From Streptomyces sp. SS1-1 (GTDB taxonomy: Bacteria > Actinomycetota > Actinomycetes > Streptomycetales > Streptomycetaceae): 64,000 nucleotides of DNA. Every line of letters begins with the position of its first letter. The stretch's first letter is position 1. The notes under the pieces are model-generated. The model had not been told where the DNA came from. It made no database searches and saw only the letters and a list, made by a program, of their open reading frames with translations. A program made the position numbers and the translations under genes. This document shows, in pieces, positions 1 to 8,605 of the stretch. Location of the stretch: positions 1,426,001 to 1,490,000 of the forward strand of contig NZ_WBXN01000004.1 in assembly GCF_008973465.1 (NCBI RefSeq), given 5' to 3'.

Positions 1-737
1 GGTCGACGACCCAGCGCAGGAACGCCAAGGGCTACTACGAGCAGGTCTCGCGTCTGGGCAGCCCGCTGGTCAACGAGGTCGTCAACCCGCTGAAGGACAA
101 GGACCGGTTCAACGCGTCCTCGCCCTGGGAGGACGCCAGGTTCCTGAAGAACGTCACCAACCCGGAGCTGCCGAAGCTCATCGAGGGGATCTACAAGATC
201 CCGGCGCCCGCCGAGCCGCGCAACGACCTGGTGGACGTCTTCCTCAAGGGCGTGAAGGGCCTCAACCAGCCGCCGCACGTGACGCCTTCGGAGATGCTGC
301 GCCTGAACACGTCGATCGAGCCGACGGACAAGCCCAAGCGGCTCGGCGTGCTCGACGGCGACAACGCGGGCTTCCCGAACGGGCGCCGGCTCACCGACGA
401 CGTGATCGACGCCTCCCTCCAGGTCGTCGAGGGCGAACTGCTGGGCGCGAAGAACGACCTGGGCGACGCGGTCGACAAGAACGACAAGGACTTCGAGAAG
501 TCCTTCCCGTACGTGGCCCTGCCGACGGAGGGCTCGCGCGGGCCGCTCGCCAAGGGCACGGACGGCGAGACCGACGTCCGCAGCCAGCTCGGTGACGCGC
601 TCCAGCCGGCCGGGGCGTCCGGCGGCATGGGGAACACGGCGCTGATCGCCGGTTCGGCGGGCGCCGGCGCCCTGGGCATCCTGCTGATCGGCGGCGCCCT
701 GCTGTGGTGGCGCCGGATGCGGGACCGGGCGTACTAG
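1..737 (+). CDS. DUF4331 family membrane-anchored protein, 5' end outside the window
   Basis: Only the C-terminal 244 codons are visible; the frame is open from base 3 to the TAG at 735-737. The run PLVNEVVNPLKDKDRFN (visible residues 21-37) followed by repeated short acidic and prolyl segments is typical of DUF4331 proteins, whose biochemical role is unknown. A single hydrophobic segment of about 22 residues near the C-terminus is followed by WWRRMRDR, so the bulk of the protein should lie outside the membrane with a short basic cytoplasmic tail. It is followed, after a hairpin, by a TPR membrane protein and a NicO transporter; this order suggests a shared surface or metal-related function, which is inference. 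Family assignment is from recognition of the sequence, not from a search. Confidence 0.75.
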   Translation, partial: STTQRRNAKGYYEQVSRLGSPLVNEVVNPLKDKDRFNASSPWEDARFLKNVTNPELPKLIEGIYKIPAPAEPRNDLVDVFLKGVKGLNQPPHVTPSEMLRLNTSIEPTDKPKRLGVLDGDNAGFPNGRRLTDDVIDASLQVVEGELLGAKNDLGDAVDKNDKDFEKSFPYVALPTEGSRGPLAKGTDGETDVRSQLGDALQPAGASGGMGNTALIAGSAGAGALGILLIGGALLWWRRMRDRAY

Positions 738-762
738 CCCACCCGACCGGCCTTGAATCCGG

Positions 763-804
763 CGCGGCCCGCGAACGTACTCATCCCCCACGGCGCGGGC
801 CGCG
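763..804 (+). terminator. Hairpin after DUF4331 gene
   Basis: Perfect 11-bp inverted repeat, CGCGGCCCGCG (763-773) and CGCGGGCCGCG (794-804), with a 20-nt loop, 25 bp after the stop codon. There is no T tract, as is usual in Streptomyces. Confidence 0.5.
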
Positions 805-852
805 TCGCACCACCCGACCACCACCGTCGACGACACCCATCGAGGAGAGGGC

Positions 853-2340
853 ATGGTCCCGCCCACGCACGACACCCCGCAGGAGCCCACGCCCGAGCTC
901 GGCGACGGCCCGGACCCGGCGGCCCCCGCCGGGGGTGAGGGGGCGGGGCCACCGGAGGACGGGGCCGGGGCGAAGGACGGCGGCCGGGTCGCCGCGCTGC
1001 GCCGCTTCGCCGCCGCCCGCCGGCGCGCCCTGCACCTCACCGGGTGCGCGGCCCTGCTGGCCGTGGCCGTCACCGGCGGCTCGGTGGCGCTCGGCGCCGG
1101 GGGCGACGGCACCGCCCCGCGGGTCGCCCCCGCCTCGGCGGCCGTCTCCCCCGGTCTGCTCGCCTCCGGCGACCTGGACGCGGGCATCACGGCCCTCCAG
1201 TCCCATCTGCGGTCCCAGCCGCGAGACTTCGGCGGCTGGGCCACCCTGGGCCTCGCCTATGTCGAGCAGGCCCGGACCAAGGGCGACCCGTCCCGCTATC
1301 CGCAGGCCGAGCGGGCGTTCGAGCGCTCGCTCGCGCTGGCGCCCCGCAACGACCAGGCCCTGGCCGGCCGCGCCGCCCTCGCGGCCGCCCGCCACGACTT
1401 CGAGGGCGCCCTGAAGGACGCCGACCGGGCCCTGAAGGAGAACCCGTACAGCGAACGCGCCCTGTGCATACGGGTGGACGCCCTCGTCGAACTCGGCCGG
1501 TACCGCGACGCCGCCGAGGCCGCGGACACCGCCGACGACCGGCGTCCGGGCATCCCGGTGTTCACCCGGTACGCGTACGTCCACGAGCTGCGCGGCGACG
1601 TCCGTACGGCCCGGCGCGTGCTGGAGCAGGCGCTGTCCTCGGCGTCCGCGCCCGGCGACATCGCCTACGTCGCCACCCAGCTGGGCCAGCTCGCCTGGAA
1701 CCAGGGCGAGTACGCCACGGCCCTCACCCACTACGCCCGCGCGCTCGCCGCCGACGAGGACTACGTCCCCGCGCTGGAGGGACGGGCCCGCGCACAGGCC
1801 GCGAGCGGGGACCGGGCGGGCGCGATCGCGGGCCTGAAGGACGTCGTCGCCCGCTCCCCGCTGCCCGGCCCGCTCGTCGCCCTCGGCGAGCTGTACGAGG
1901 CCGCCGGCGACCGTACCGCCGCCGCCGACCAGTACGCCCTGGTCGACGCCTGGACGTCCCTGGCCCGCGCCAACGGCGTGGACGCCGACCTCGACACCGC
2001 GCTGGCGGCCGCCGACCACGGCGACAAGGCGGCGGCCCTGAGGGCGGCCCGCGCCGAATGGGACCGCCGGCGCACCGTGCACACCGCGGACGCCCTCGCC
2101 TGGGCGCTGCACGTCGACGGGAAGGACGACGAGGCCCTGCCGTACGCCCGCCGGGCCACGGCCACCGGCTACCGCAACGCCGTGTTCCTGTACCACCGCG
2201 GGATCATCGAAAGCGCCACCGGCCGCGCGGACGACGCCCGCACGCATCTGCGGGCCGCCCTGAAGCTGAACCCGGGCTTCGCACCGCTGGGCGCCCGCGA
2301 CGCGCGGGCGGCCCTCAAGGCCCTGGAGGCGGACCAGTGA
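853..2340 (+). CDS. Tetratricopeptide-repeat membrane protein
   Basis: 495 residues, ATG start preceded by GAGGAGAGG (841-849). The N-terminal ~55 residues are rich in Pro, Gly and acidic residues. A hydrophobic segment (about residues 60-82) then anchors the protein, and the rest is a run of TPR-like helical pairs, for example around RAFERSLALAPRNDQALAGR and THYARALAADEDYVPALEGR. TPR arrays act as protein-binding scaffolds; no catalytic domain is visible. The stop overlaps the GTG of the NicO transporter gene (GTGA, 2337-2340), so the two are translationally coupled and may act together. The partner bound is unknown. Confidence 0.8.
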   Translation: MVPPTHDTPQEPTPELGDGPDPAAPAGGEGAGPPEDGAGAKDGGRVAALRRFAAARRRALHLTGCAALLAVAVTGGSVALGAGGDGTAPRVAPASAAVSPGLLASGDLDAGITALQSHLRSQPRDFGGWATLGLAYVEQARTKGDPSRYPQAERAFERSLALAPRNDQALAGRAALAAARHDFEGALKDADRALKENPYSERALCIRVDALVELGRYRDAAEAADTADDRRPGIPVFTRYAYVHELRGDVRTARRVLEQALSSASAPGDIAYVATQLGQLAWNQGEYATALTHYARALAADEDYVPALEGRARAQAASGDRAGAIAGLKDVVARSPLPGPLVALGELYEAAGDRTAAADQYALVDAWTSLARANGVDADLDTALAAADHGDKAAALRAARAEWDRRRTVHTADALAWALHVDGKDDEALPYARRATATGYRNAVFLYHRGIIESATGRADDARTHLRAALKLNPGFAPLGARDARAALKALEADQ

Positions 2341-3995
2341 CCCTTCGCCGGCTCACCGCCTCGGGCGCCGCCGCCCTCACGGCGGCCTGCGCGCTCGCCC
2401 TGGTGCCCTCGCCGCCCGCGAGCGCGCACCCCCTCGGCAACTTCACCGTCAACCGGTACGACGGCCTGGTCGTCGCCCCGGGGAAGCTGCGCGTCGACCA
2501 CGTGGAGGACCTCGCCGAGATCCCGGCGACCCAGGCCGGACCCGCGATCGAGAAGGCGGGACTGACGGCCTGGGCCCGGGAGCGCTGCGCGAGCGCGGCG
2601 CGGGACAGCGAGGTCACCGTGGAGGGCCGCACGGTCCCCTTGACGGTGACGGGCAGTCACGCGCGGACGCGGCCCGGCCAGGCGGGGCTCGACACGCTCC
2701 GGGTGGAGTGCGAGCTGACGGCACCCCTGCCCGAACACGCCTCGCTCGACGTGGAGTTCACCGGCGCGGGCGGCGGGAGCGGGCCCGGCTGGCGGGAGAT
2801 CACGGCGCGCGGCGACCGGACGACGCTGACCGCCTCGGACGTGCCGAAGGAGTCGCCGTCCGAGGAACTGACCGCTTACCCGCAGGAGTTGCTGTCCTCG
2901 CCGGCCGACACGCGGACCGCGTCCCTGCGGGTGCGGCCCGGCGGTCCGGCCCTCGCCGCGTCCGGCGAGGACGCCCCGGAGGCCTCCTCCGTCCTGCCGC
3001 GCGGCGCCGACCGCTGGACGCGGGCCCTGGACGACCTGGTCTCCCGCCGTGAGCTGACCGTGGGCTTCGCGGCGCTCGCCCTGCTCCTCGCGGTCTTCCT
3101 GGGCGCGCTGCACGCGCTCGCCCCGGGGCACGGCAAGACGATGATGGCGGCGGTGGCGACCGCGCGCGGGGGCCGGGCCCGGCTCCGGGACGTCCTGCCG
3201 CTGGCCGCCTCGGTGACGGTCACCCACACCTTGGGCGTGGTGACGCTGGGCCTGCTGGTCACCGCCGGTTCGGCGGCGGCGCCCTCGGTCATCACCTGGC
3301 TGGGGGTCGCGAGCGGCGCCCTGGTGACGGCGGCGGGCGTGACCCTGGCCCGCCGGGCCTGGCGTGCGCGCGACGCCGGCCACACGCACCCGCACGACCA
3401 CGACAGCCACCCGCGTCCGCACCCCCCTGCCGGGGAGTCCGTGACGCGCCACGCCCCCGCCCGCCGGCCGGTGCTGGCCGGCGCCCCCGCCGGCACCGCC
3501 CCGCGACCGTCCGCCACGCCGGTCGCCCCCCATTCCCACGACCACGCGCACCCGCACCCCCACGACCACGACCACGAGCACGACGGCCACGGTCACACCC
3601 ACACCCACACCCACACCCACGGGGGCGTCCCCCACACGCACCCCACCGCCCCCACCCTCCGCGGCACGATCCTGCTCGGCTTCGCCGGGGGGCTCGTCCC
3701 CAGCCCGTCCGCCGTCGTCGTGCTGGTCGGCGCCGCCGCCCTCGGCAAGGCCTGGTTCGGGCTGCTGCTCGTCGTCGCCTACGGCGCCGGGCTGGCGCTC
3801 ACGCTCACCGCGGCCGGGTTCGCCGTCGTCCGGCTGGGTACAGGGGCGATGCGGGTGCTGGACCGGCGTCCGCGCGCGCTGACCCATCCCGTGACGGTCC
3901 TCGTCCGCCGTACGGCGCCGCTGGCGTCCGCGGTGCTCGTCGTCCTGATCGGGGCCGGACTCGTCGTCCAGGGGGCGGCATCCGCACTCGGCTGA
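2337..3995 (+). CDS. NicO-type nickel/cobalt transporter with His-rich loop
   Basis: 552 residues from the GTG at 2337, chosen because it gives the coupled GTGA overlap with the TPR gene and places a signal-peptide-like segment (ending ASAHPLGN) at the N-terminus. Residues ~30-230 form an extracytoplasmic domain. The membrane part begins near residue 245 and carries HALAPGHGKTMMAAV (from His259), a signature of the NicO family. A loop of roughly residues 348-435 is extremely His-rich (runs of THTHTHTHTH), followed by a second half with GFAGGLVPSPSAVVVLVG. NicO proteins move Ni or Co across the membrane; the His loop probably binds metal. Import or export direction cannot be told from the sequence. 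Confidence 0.8.
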   Translation: MTLRRLTASGAAALTAACALALVPSPPASAHPLGNFTVNRYDGLVVAPGKLRVDHVEDLAEIPATQAGPAIEKAGLTAWARERCASAARDSEVTVEGRTVPLTVTGSHARTRPGQAGLDTLRVECELTAPLPEHASLDVEFTGAGGGSGPGWREITARGDRTTLTASDVPKESPSEELTAYPQELLSSPADTRTASLRVRPGGPALAASGEDAPEASSVLPRGADRWTRALDDLVSRRELTVGFAALALLLAVFLGALHALAPGHGKTMMAAVATARGGRARLRDVLPLAASVTVTHTLGVVTLGLLVTAGSAAAPSVITWLGVASGALVTAAGVTLARRAWRARDAGHTHPHDHDSHPRPHPPAGESVTRHAPARRPVLAGAPAGTAPRPSATPVAPHSHDHAHPHPHDHDHEHDGHGHTHTHTHTHGGVPHTHPTAPTLRGTILLGFAGGLVPSPSAVVVLVGAAALGKAWFGLLLVVAYGAGLALTLTAAGFAVVRLGTGAMRVLDRRPRALTHPVTVLVRRTAPLASAVLVVLIGAGLVVQGAASALG

Positions 3996-4040
3996 GCTAC
4001 TTTTGTGGAGAATGCGCACGGATGCGAAGGGGGGACGCCC

Positions 4041-4085
4041 GTGTCCGAGGACCATGGCGCTGACCGGGTGATCGCGGGCCGCTAG
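4041..4085 (+). other. Original kinase N-terminus, closed by in-frame TAG at 4083
   Basis: A GTG at 4041 with a good ribosome site (GAAGGGGGG, 4026-4034) opens a frame reading VSEDHGADRVIAGR and then meets TAG at 4083-4085. It continues as RLLSPLGEGGMGTVWRA in the same frame as the kinase below. Related kinases read GRYRLL at this point, so TAG stands where a Tyr codon (TAC or TAT) is expected. It is either a nonsense mutation or a single-base sequencing error. Confidence 0.75.
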
Positions 4086-4115
4086 CGCCTGCTCTCCCCG
4101 CTCGGCGAGGGCGGC

Positions 4116-5657
4116 ATGGGGACCGTGTGGCGGGCCCGCGACGAGCTGCTGCACCGCGAGGTCGCCGTCAAGGAGGTCCGCGCACCGGCCGGGCTGGCCG
4201 CCTCGGACGTCGAGCGGATGTACGCCCGGCTGGAGCGCGAGGCGTGGGCGGCGGCGCGGGTCGCCGACCGCAACGTCGTCACGGTGTACGACGTTGCCAC
4301 CCAGGACGGGCGGCCGTGGATCGTGATGGAGCTGGTCCGGGGCATCTCACTGGCCGAACTGCTCGACGCCGACGGGCCGTTGAGCCCCCAGCGGGCCGCG
4401 CGCATCGGTGCCGAGGTGCTGTCGGCGCTGCGGGCCGCGCACGAGGCGGGTGTGCTGCACCGGGACGTGAAACCGGCCAATGTGCTGCTGTCGAACGACG
4501 ATCGGGTGGTGCTGACCGACTTCGGGATCGCCATGGTCGAGGGCAGCTCGGCGCTGACCATGACCGGCGAGGTCATCGGCTCCCCGGAGTTCCTCGCGCC
4601 GGAGCGGGCGCTGGGCCGCACGCCGGGCCCGGAGTCCGACCTGTGGTCGCTCGGCGTGCTGCTGTACGCGGCCGTGGAGGGCAACTCCCCGTTCCGTCAG
4701 GACACTCCGCTCAGCACCCTGCGCGCCATCGTCGACGAGGAGCTGCCGCCGCCGCGCCGCGCCGGGCCGCTGGCCCCCGTGATCGAGGGGCTGTTGCGCA
4801 AGGATCCTGCCGAGCGGCTGCCGGCGGCGCGGGCACAGGAGGACCTGCGGCTCGTCGCGGCCGGGGGCACCCTTCCCGGCGGCGGTGCGGGGGCGGCCCC
4901 GTACGCCCCGACGATCGCCGCGTTCCCGGCGCCGTCCGGGACCGCCCCGACGGCCCCGGTGCCACCGCCCGGCCCGACCCGCCCGACCGGCGCCCGGGTG
5001 GCCGACACGGCTCCGGTGCCCTCCGGGCGTGACCGCCGTGCCGCTCCGGTGCTGATCGCGGGTGTCGTGGTGCTGGCCCTCGCGGTGGGGGGACTGACGT
5101 ACGCGCTGCTGAACCGGGGCGGCGACGGCGGGAAGGACGCCGGCGGGGAGACCGCCACGGCGACGGGCGAGCGGACGGCGGCGACCGGCACGAAGGAGGA
5201 GCCCGCCACGGAGAAGCCGAGTCCGACGCCGAGTCCCAGCCGGAGCGCGTCGGCGTCGGCCGCGCCGCAGTCCGTGCACGTGTCGCTGACAGGCTCCCAC
5301 ACGGACTACTCCGGCGCCTGTCCGCCGCCCCGCGGCCAGGCTCCGGTGTTCACGGCGACGTTCACGGTGGGCAGGCTGCCCGCGCAGGTCACCTACCGCT
5401 GGGTGTCCGAGGACGGTGACGTCATGGACGAGGGATGGAAGACCCTGTCGTTCCCGGCGGGCGGTGAACGGACCAGGCAGGACAGGGTGTTCCTGACGAC
5501 GTACGACGAGAGCGGCACGTTCGCGAGCGAGATCGCCGTCGAGGTGCGCGATCCGGTGCGGACGAAGTCCGCCTCGGTGCCGTTCTCGGTGACGTGTGCG
5601 AGCGAGACCCCGACGGGCGGGGCCTCGCCGTCGTCCGGCGGCTCACCGGACGCGTAG
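4116..5657 (+). CDS. Ser/Thr protein kinase (PknB-like), N-terminus interrupted
   Basis: From the ATG at 4116 the product is 513 residues. It has the ATP-binding Lys in VAVKEV (Lys19 in this numbering), the catalytic loop HRDVKPANVLL (His115, Asp117), the Mg-binding DFG (Asp135) and the APE-like stretch LAPERALG. A Pro/Thr-rich juxtamembrane region follows, then a transmembrane segment at about residues 310-333, and an extracellular Ser/Thr-rich and beta-type domain. Starting at 4116 removes the first part of the Gly-rich loop (LGEGGMG), because the ATG is the Met of that loop; such a product is unlikely to bind ATP normally. The natural start is the GTG at 4041, but a TAG lies in frame at 4083. 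Treat as a probable pseudogene or sequencing error. Confidence 0.7.
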   Translation: MGTVWRARDELLHREVAVKEVRAPAGLAASDVERMYARLEREAWAAARVADRNVVTVYDVATQDGRPWIVMELVRGISLAELLDADGPLSPQRAARIGAEVLSALRAAHEAGVLHRDVKPANVLLSNDDRVVLTDFGIAMVEGSSALTMTGEVIGSPEFLAPERALGRTPGPESDLWSLGVLLYAAVEGNSPFRQDTPLSTLRAIVDEELPPPRRAGPLAPVIEGLLRKDPAERLPAARAQEDLRLVAAGGTLPGGGAGAAPYAPTIAAFPAPSGTAPTAPVPPPGPTRPTGARVADTAPVPSGRDRRAAPVLIAGVVVLALAVGGLTYALLNRGGDGGKDAGGETATATGERTAATGTKEEPATEKPSPTPSPSRSASASAAPQSVHVSLTGSHTDYSGACPPPRGQAPVFTATFTVGRLPAQVTYRWVSEDGDVMDEGWKTLSFPAGGERTRQDRVFLTTYDESGTFASEIAVEVRDPVRTKSASVPFSVTCASETPTGGASPSSGGSPDA

Positions 5658-5671
5658 TGGCTCCTGGCCGG

Positions 5672-6481
5672 TCAGGAGGCGGAGTTGAGCGCCGCCAGGT
5701 ATCCACCCGACTGGCCCGCGGCCGTCGGGTGGTACGACTCCGAGATGCTGAGCCAGCTCACGGAGTGCATCCACGGGCTGCCGGAGCACAGCTCGTGCCC
5801 GGTGAACGTGGTCCGGACGTCGCCGAAGGCGAAGCCGTGGTCACGGGCCCGCTTCTCGATGGCGGCGTCGATGTGGTCCGCGGCGTCGTTGAGCGCCCGG
5901 CGCTTGGTCTCGGACAGGCCGACGCAGCCCGAGGCGCCGAGCTTGTAGAAGCGGGGGTAGCCGAGGACGACGACCCGGGCGGCGGGCGCCCGGGAGCGGA
6001 TGGCGTTGTAGACGGTGTCGAGCCGGCCCGGCAGGGTCGAGTCGACGAACGCCTTGGCGGTGTTGATGCGTGAGACGCAGGCGCTGTCTCCCTGGAGCAC
6101 ACAGGTCGTCATGATGTCGGCGAACCCGGCGTCGTTGCCGCCGATGGACACGGACACCAGTGCGGTGGAGGAGCTGAGCGGGCCGAGTTGACTGGCGGTG
6201 ACGTCACCCGTCTTGGCGCCCGAGCAGGCCGTGAAGTCGAAGGACGAGGGTGCGTTGGCGGCGGCCCACAGGGCCGGGTACGCCTTCGAGCTGCGCTTGC
6301 AGTCACCACTGTTGCTGAGGTAACTGCCGGCGCCGAGGCCCGAGGAATAGGAGTCGCCGAGTGCCACGTAGCCGCCCGCGGCGGCGGTGTCGGCGGCCTG
6401 CGCCGTGGCAGCCCCGGTGAGGGCGGTGCCGACGGCGAGGAGGAGCGAGGCGACGTGTACGGAAAGTCGGGAACGTCTCAT
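5672..6481 (-). CDS. Secreted SGNH/GDSL lipase or esterase
   Basis: 269 residues, ATG at 6481 preceded by GGGAGG. A signal peptide (residues ~1-30, ending TAQAA) precedes the block I motif GDSYSSG (nucleophile Ser44). IGGNDAG (block III) and SESYHPTAAGQ (block V, catalytic His251) follow, which is a complete SGNH set. Cys residues are spaced as in extracellular Streptomyces enzymes. The protein should hydrolyse esters or acyl lipids outside the cell. It resembles, from memory, the characterised S. coelicolor lipase SCO1725. It is convergent with the kinase gene (14 bp apart) and divergent from the subtilase. Confidence 0.88.
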   Translation of the reverse strand: MRRSRLSVHVASLLLAVGTALTGAATAQAADTAAAGGYVALGDSYSSGLGAGSYLSNSGDCKRSSKAYPALWAAANAPSSFDFTACSGAKTGDVTASQLGPLSSSTALVSVSIGGNDAGFADIMTTCVLQGDSACVSRINTAKAFVDSTLPGRLDTVYNAIRSRAPAARVVVLGYPRFYKLGASGCVGLSETKRRALNDAADHIDAAIEKRARDHGFAFGDVRTTFTGHELCSGSPWMHSVSWLSISESYHPTAAGQSGGYLAALNSAS

Positions 6482-6794
6482 GGAACCTCCCTATAGCAGG
6501 ATCTCTGCCGTAACCGTCGTACCAACTACGCGTGTTGAGCGGAAGTGTTCATGTCAAAACTTTTTCGGGCATCACCTACCCGGGCGACCCCTTCGCCACG
6601 GCGTTTTATTTCGCGTACATGACAAGATCATTGACAGGTCGTCAACTCCCTTGTCCGGCGGGCGGGCTTTGCGGAGTCTTGACCTCGGCCCGGCGCGGGA
6701 CTCCCCGCACCGGGCTGTGCGTGCGACGACGTACGCACCCCCCACATGTGCGCGCACCACCCCTGCGCACCGCCTTGAGGAGGACTCCCTCGTA
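6482..6794. promoter_or_regulatory. Divergent promoter region, SGNH lipase and subtilase
   Basis: 313 bp without a credible gene. The stretch 6540-6650 is AT-richer than its surroundings. It contains TTGACA at 6631-6636, a possible -35 element for the subtilase, but I do not see a convincing -10. The subtilase ribosome site (GAGGAGGAC) is at 6777-6785. Confidence 0.45.
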
Positions 6795-8003
6795 ATGGCA
6801 CCACTGCGTAGCACCAAGCTCCGGTACGCCGCGATATCCGCCCTGGCCGCCGCCGCCCTCGTCGGCGGGACCGGCTCGCTGCCCGCCCAGGCCGCCCCGG
6901 CCGAGGGCACGGTCCTGGCGGCCGGCTCCCCCACCGCCGTCAAGGACAGCTACATCGTCACGCTCAAGGAGACCGCCGGGCTGAAGGCCTCCTCCAGCAC
7001 GGGCAAGAGCCTCGTCAAGCGGTACGGCGGCTCCGTGAAGAAGACGTTCGGCGCCGCGCTGAACGGCTACTCCGCCACCCTCTCGGCCACCGAGGCGAAG
7101 AGACTCGCGGCCGACCCGGCCGTCGCGTCGGTCGAGCAGAACCAGACCGTCCGCCTGGCCGACACCACCCAGAGCAGCGCCCCCTGGGGCCTGGACCGCA
7201 TCGACCAGAGCGCCCTGCCGCTCTCGGGCACCTACACCTACCCCGACAGCGCGGGCAGCGGGGTGACCGCGTACGTCATCGACACCGGTGTGCGCATCAC
7301 CCACCAGCAGATCAGCGGCCGCGCCTCCTACGGCTACGACGCCGTCGACGGCGACACCACCGCCTCCGACGGCAACGGTCACGGCACCCATGTGGCCACC
7401 ACCATCGCCGGCTCCACCTACGGTGTGGCCAAGAAGGCGAAGATCGTCGCGGTCCGGGTGCTCGACAACAACGGCTCCGGCACCACCGCCGGCGTGATCG
7501 CGGGCATCGACTGGGTGACGGCGAACCACTCCGGCCCCTCGGTCGCCAACCTGTCCCTCGGCGGCGGCGCCTCCACCGCCCTGGACACCGCCGTCCGCAA
7601 CTCCATCTCCAGCGGCGTGACCTACGCCGTCGCGGCCGGCAACTCCAGCGCCAACGCCTCCTCGTACTCCCCGGCCCGGGTCACCCAGGCGATCACCGTC
7701 GGCGCCACCACCAGCACGGACGCCCGCGCCAGCTACTCGAACTACGGCTCGGTGCTGGACCTGTTCGCGCCGGGCTCCTCGATCACGGCGGGCTGGCACA
7801 CCAGCGACACCGCGACGAACACCATCTCCGGTACGTCGATGGCGACCCCGCACGTCGCCGGAGCGGCCGCCGTCTACCTGGCGGGCCACACCTCGGCCAC
7901 GCCGGCCGCGGTCGCCTCGGCGCTGACCTCGGGCGCCACCGCCAACGTGGTCACCAGCCCGGGCAGCGGCTCCCCGAACAAGCTGCTGAAGCTCGTCCGT
8001 TGA
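6795..8003 (+). CDS. Secreted subtilisin-like serine protease (S8), with I9 propeptide
   Basis: 402 residues from the ATG at 6795, chosen because it follows a Shine-Dalgarno sequence and begins a typical signal peptide ([20 protein letters not shown]). An inhibitor I9 propeptide (about residues 50-115, starting DSYIVTLKE) precedes the S8 domain, whose catalytic triad is intact: Asp163 in VIDTG, His196 in GHGTHVA and Ser348 in GTSMATPH. The mature enzyme has no C-terminal extension. It is a general extracellular endopeptidase, probably used for protein scavenging or mycelial turnover. A strong hairpin follows the stop. Confidence 0.93.
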   Translation: MAPLRSTKLRYAAISALAAAALVGGTGSLPAQAAPAEGTVLAAGSPTAVKDSYIVTLKETAGLKASSSTGKSLVKRYGGSVKKTFGAALNGYSATLSATEAKRLAADPAVASVEQNQTVRLADTTQSSAPWGLDRIDQSALPLSGTYTYPDSAGSGVTAYVIDTGVRITHQQISGRASYGYDAVDGDTTASDGNGHGTHVATTIAGSTYGVAKKAKIVAVRVLDNNGSGTTAGVIAGIDWVTANHSGPSVANLSLGGGASTALDTAVRNSISSGVTYAVAAGNSSANASSYSPARVTQAITVGATTSTDARASYSNYGSVLDLFAPGSSITAGWHTSDTATNTISGTSMATPHVAGAAAVYLAGHTSATPAAVASALTSGATANVVTSPGSGSPNKLLKLVR

Positions 8004-8029
8004 GCCATCCCCGCATCATCTGAACCACC

Positions 8030-8060
8030 GGCCCCCGGAGGCGTCACGCCCCCGGGGGCC
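8030..8060 (+). terminator. Strong terminator after subtilase
   Basis: Nested inverted repeat: GGCCCCCGG (8030-8038) pairs with CCGGGGGCC (8052-8060), and GGCG/CGCC pairs inside it. It begins 26 bp after the stop codon. Confidence 0.75.
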
Positions 8061-8178
8061 GTCCCCGTGCGCACCGAGGACGAACCGTTGTCAAGGGGCC
8101 ATCGGCATCTTGACGGCAGATATGCCCCTGAGCCACATTGAAGCCCGGCATCCGGCGCTTCGGGGGGCAAAGTCGCCA

Positions 8179-8604
8179 ATGCAGACGATCCATGGCACAC
8201 CAGCTGTGTCCGACGACGCCGAGCGTGCGCGGCCGGGTCCGGGGAGGGACCTGACGCCACTGCTCGCGGGCGCCGCGACGGCTGTGGGGGGAATCGGCGC
8301 GGGCCTCGCGCTCGCCGGCTCCGACTCGCCGCTGCGCGGCCCGTTCACCCTGTTCTTCCTGCTCGCGGCACCGGCCGCGGCGATCGCCGCCGCGCTGCGC
8401 GGGCTGGATCCCTTCGGCCGTGTGGTGGCCTCGGTCGCGGGCGCGGTCGTTCTCGACATGCTGGTGGCCCAGGCCATGCTGGCCCTGCACCAGTGGTCGG
8501 TACGCGGCGGGATCGTGGCGGTGACCACGATCAGCGCGCTCATCCTCCTGCTGGTCACGGTACGGCGGCCGCGCGGCCGCATGACCCGAGAGCGGACGGT
8601 CTGA
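8179..8604 (+). CDS. Small integral membrane protein
   Basis: 141 residues from the ATG at 8179, which has a purine-rich GGGGGGCAAAG just upstream; in-frame starts further up (TTG 8110, ATG 8122) lack one. The N-terminal 30 residues are hydrophilic. Three or four hydrophobic segments follow, the last ending in the basic tail VRRPRGRMTRERTV. No family is recognised. The stop is one base before the GTG of the CelD-like gene, so it probably belongs to the same transcript and to the polysaccharide locus downstream. Confidence 0.65.
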   Translation: MQTIHGTPAVSDDAERARPGPGRDLTPLLAGAATAVGGIGAGLALAGSDSPLRGPFTLFFLLAAPAAAIAAALRGLDPFGRVVASVAGAVVLDMLVAQAMLALHQWSVRGGIVAVTTISALILLLVTVRRPRGRMTRERTV

Positions 8605-8605
8605 C

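Noticed and set aside
781..2247. Long open frame on the minus strand across the TPR gene
   Set aside because: Typical antisense frame in GC-rich DNA; the plus frame has a ribosome site and TPR motifs.
3530..3625. Simple sequence repeat (CACACC/CACGAC units)
   Set aside because: It encodes the His-rich loop of the NicO protein and is explained by it.
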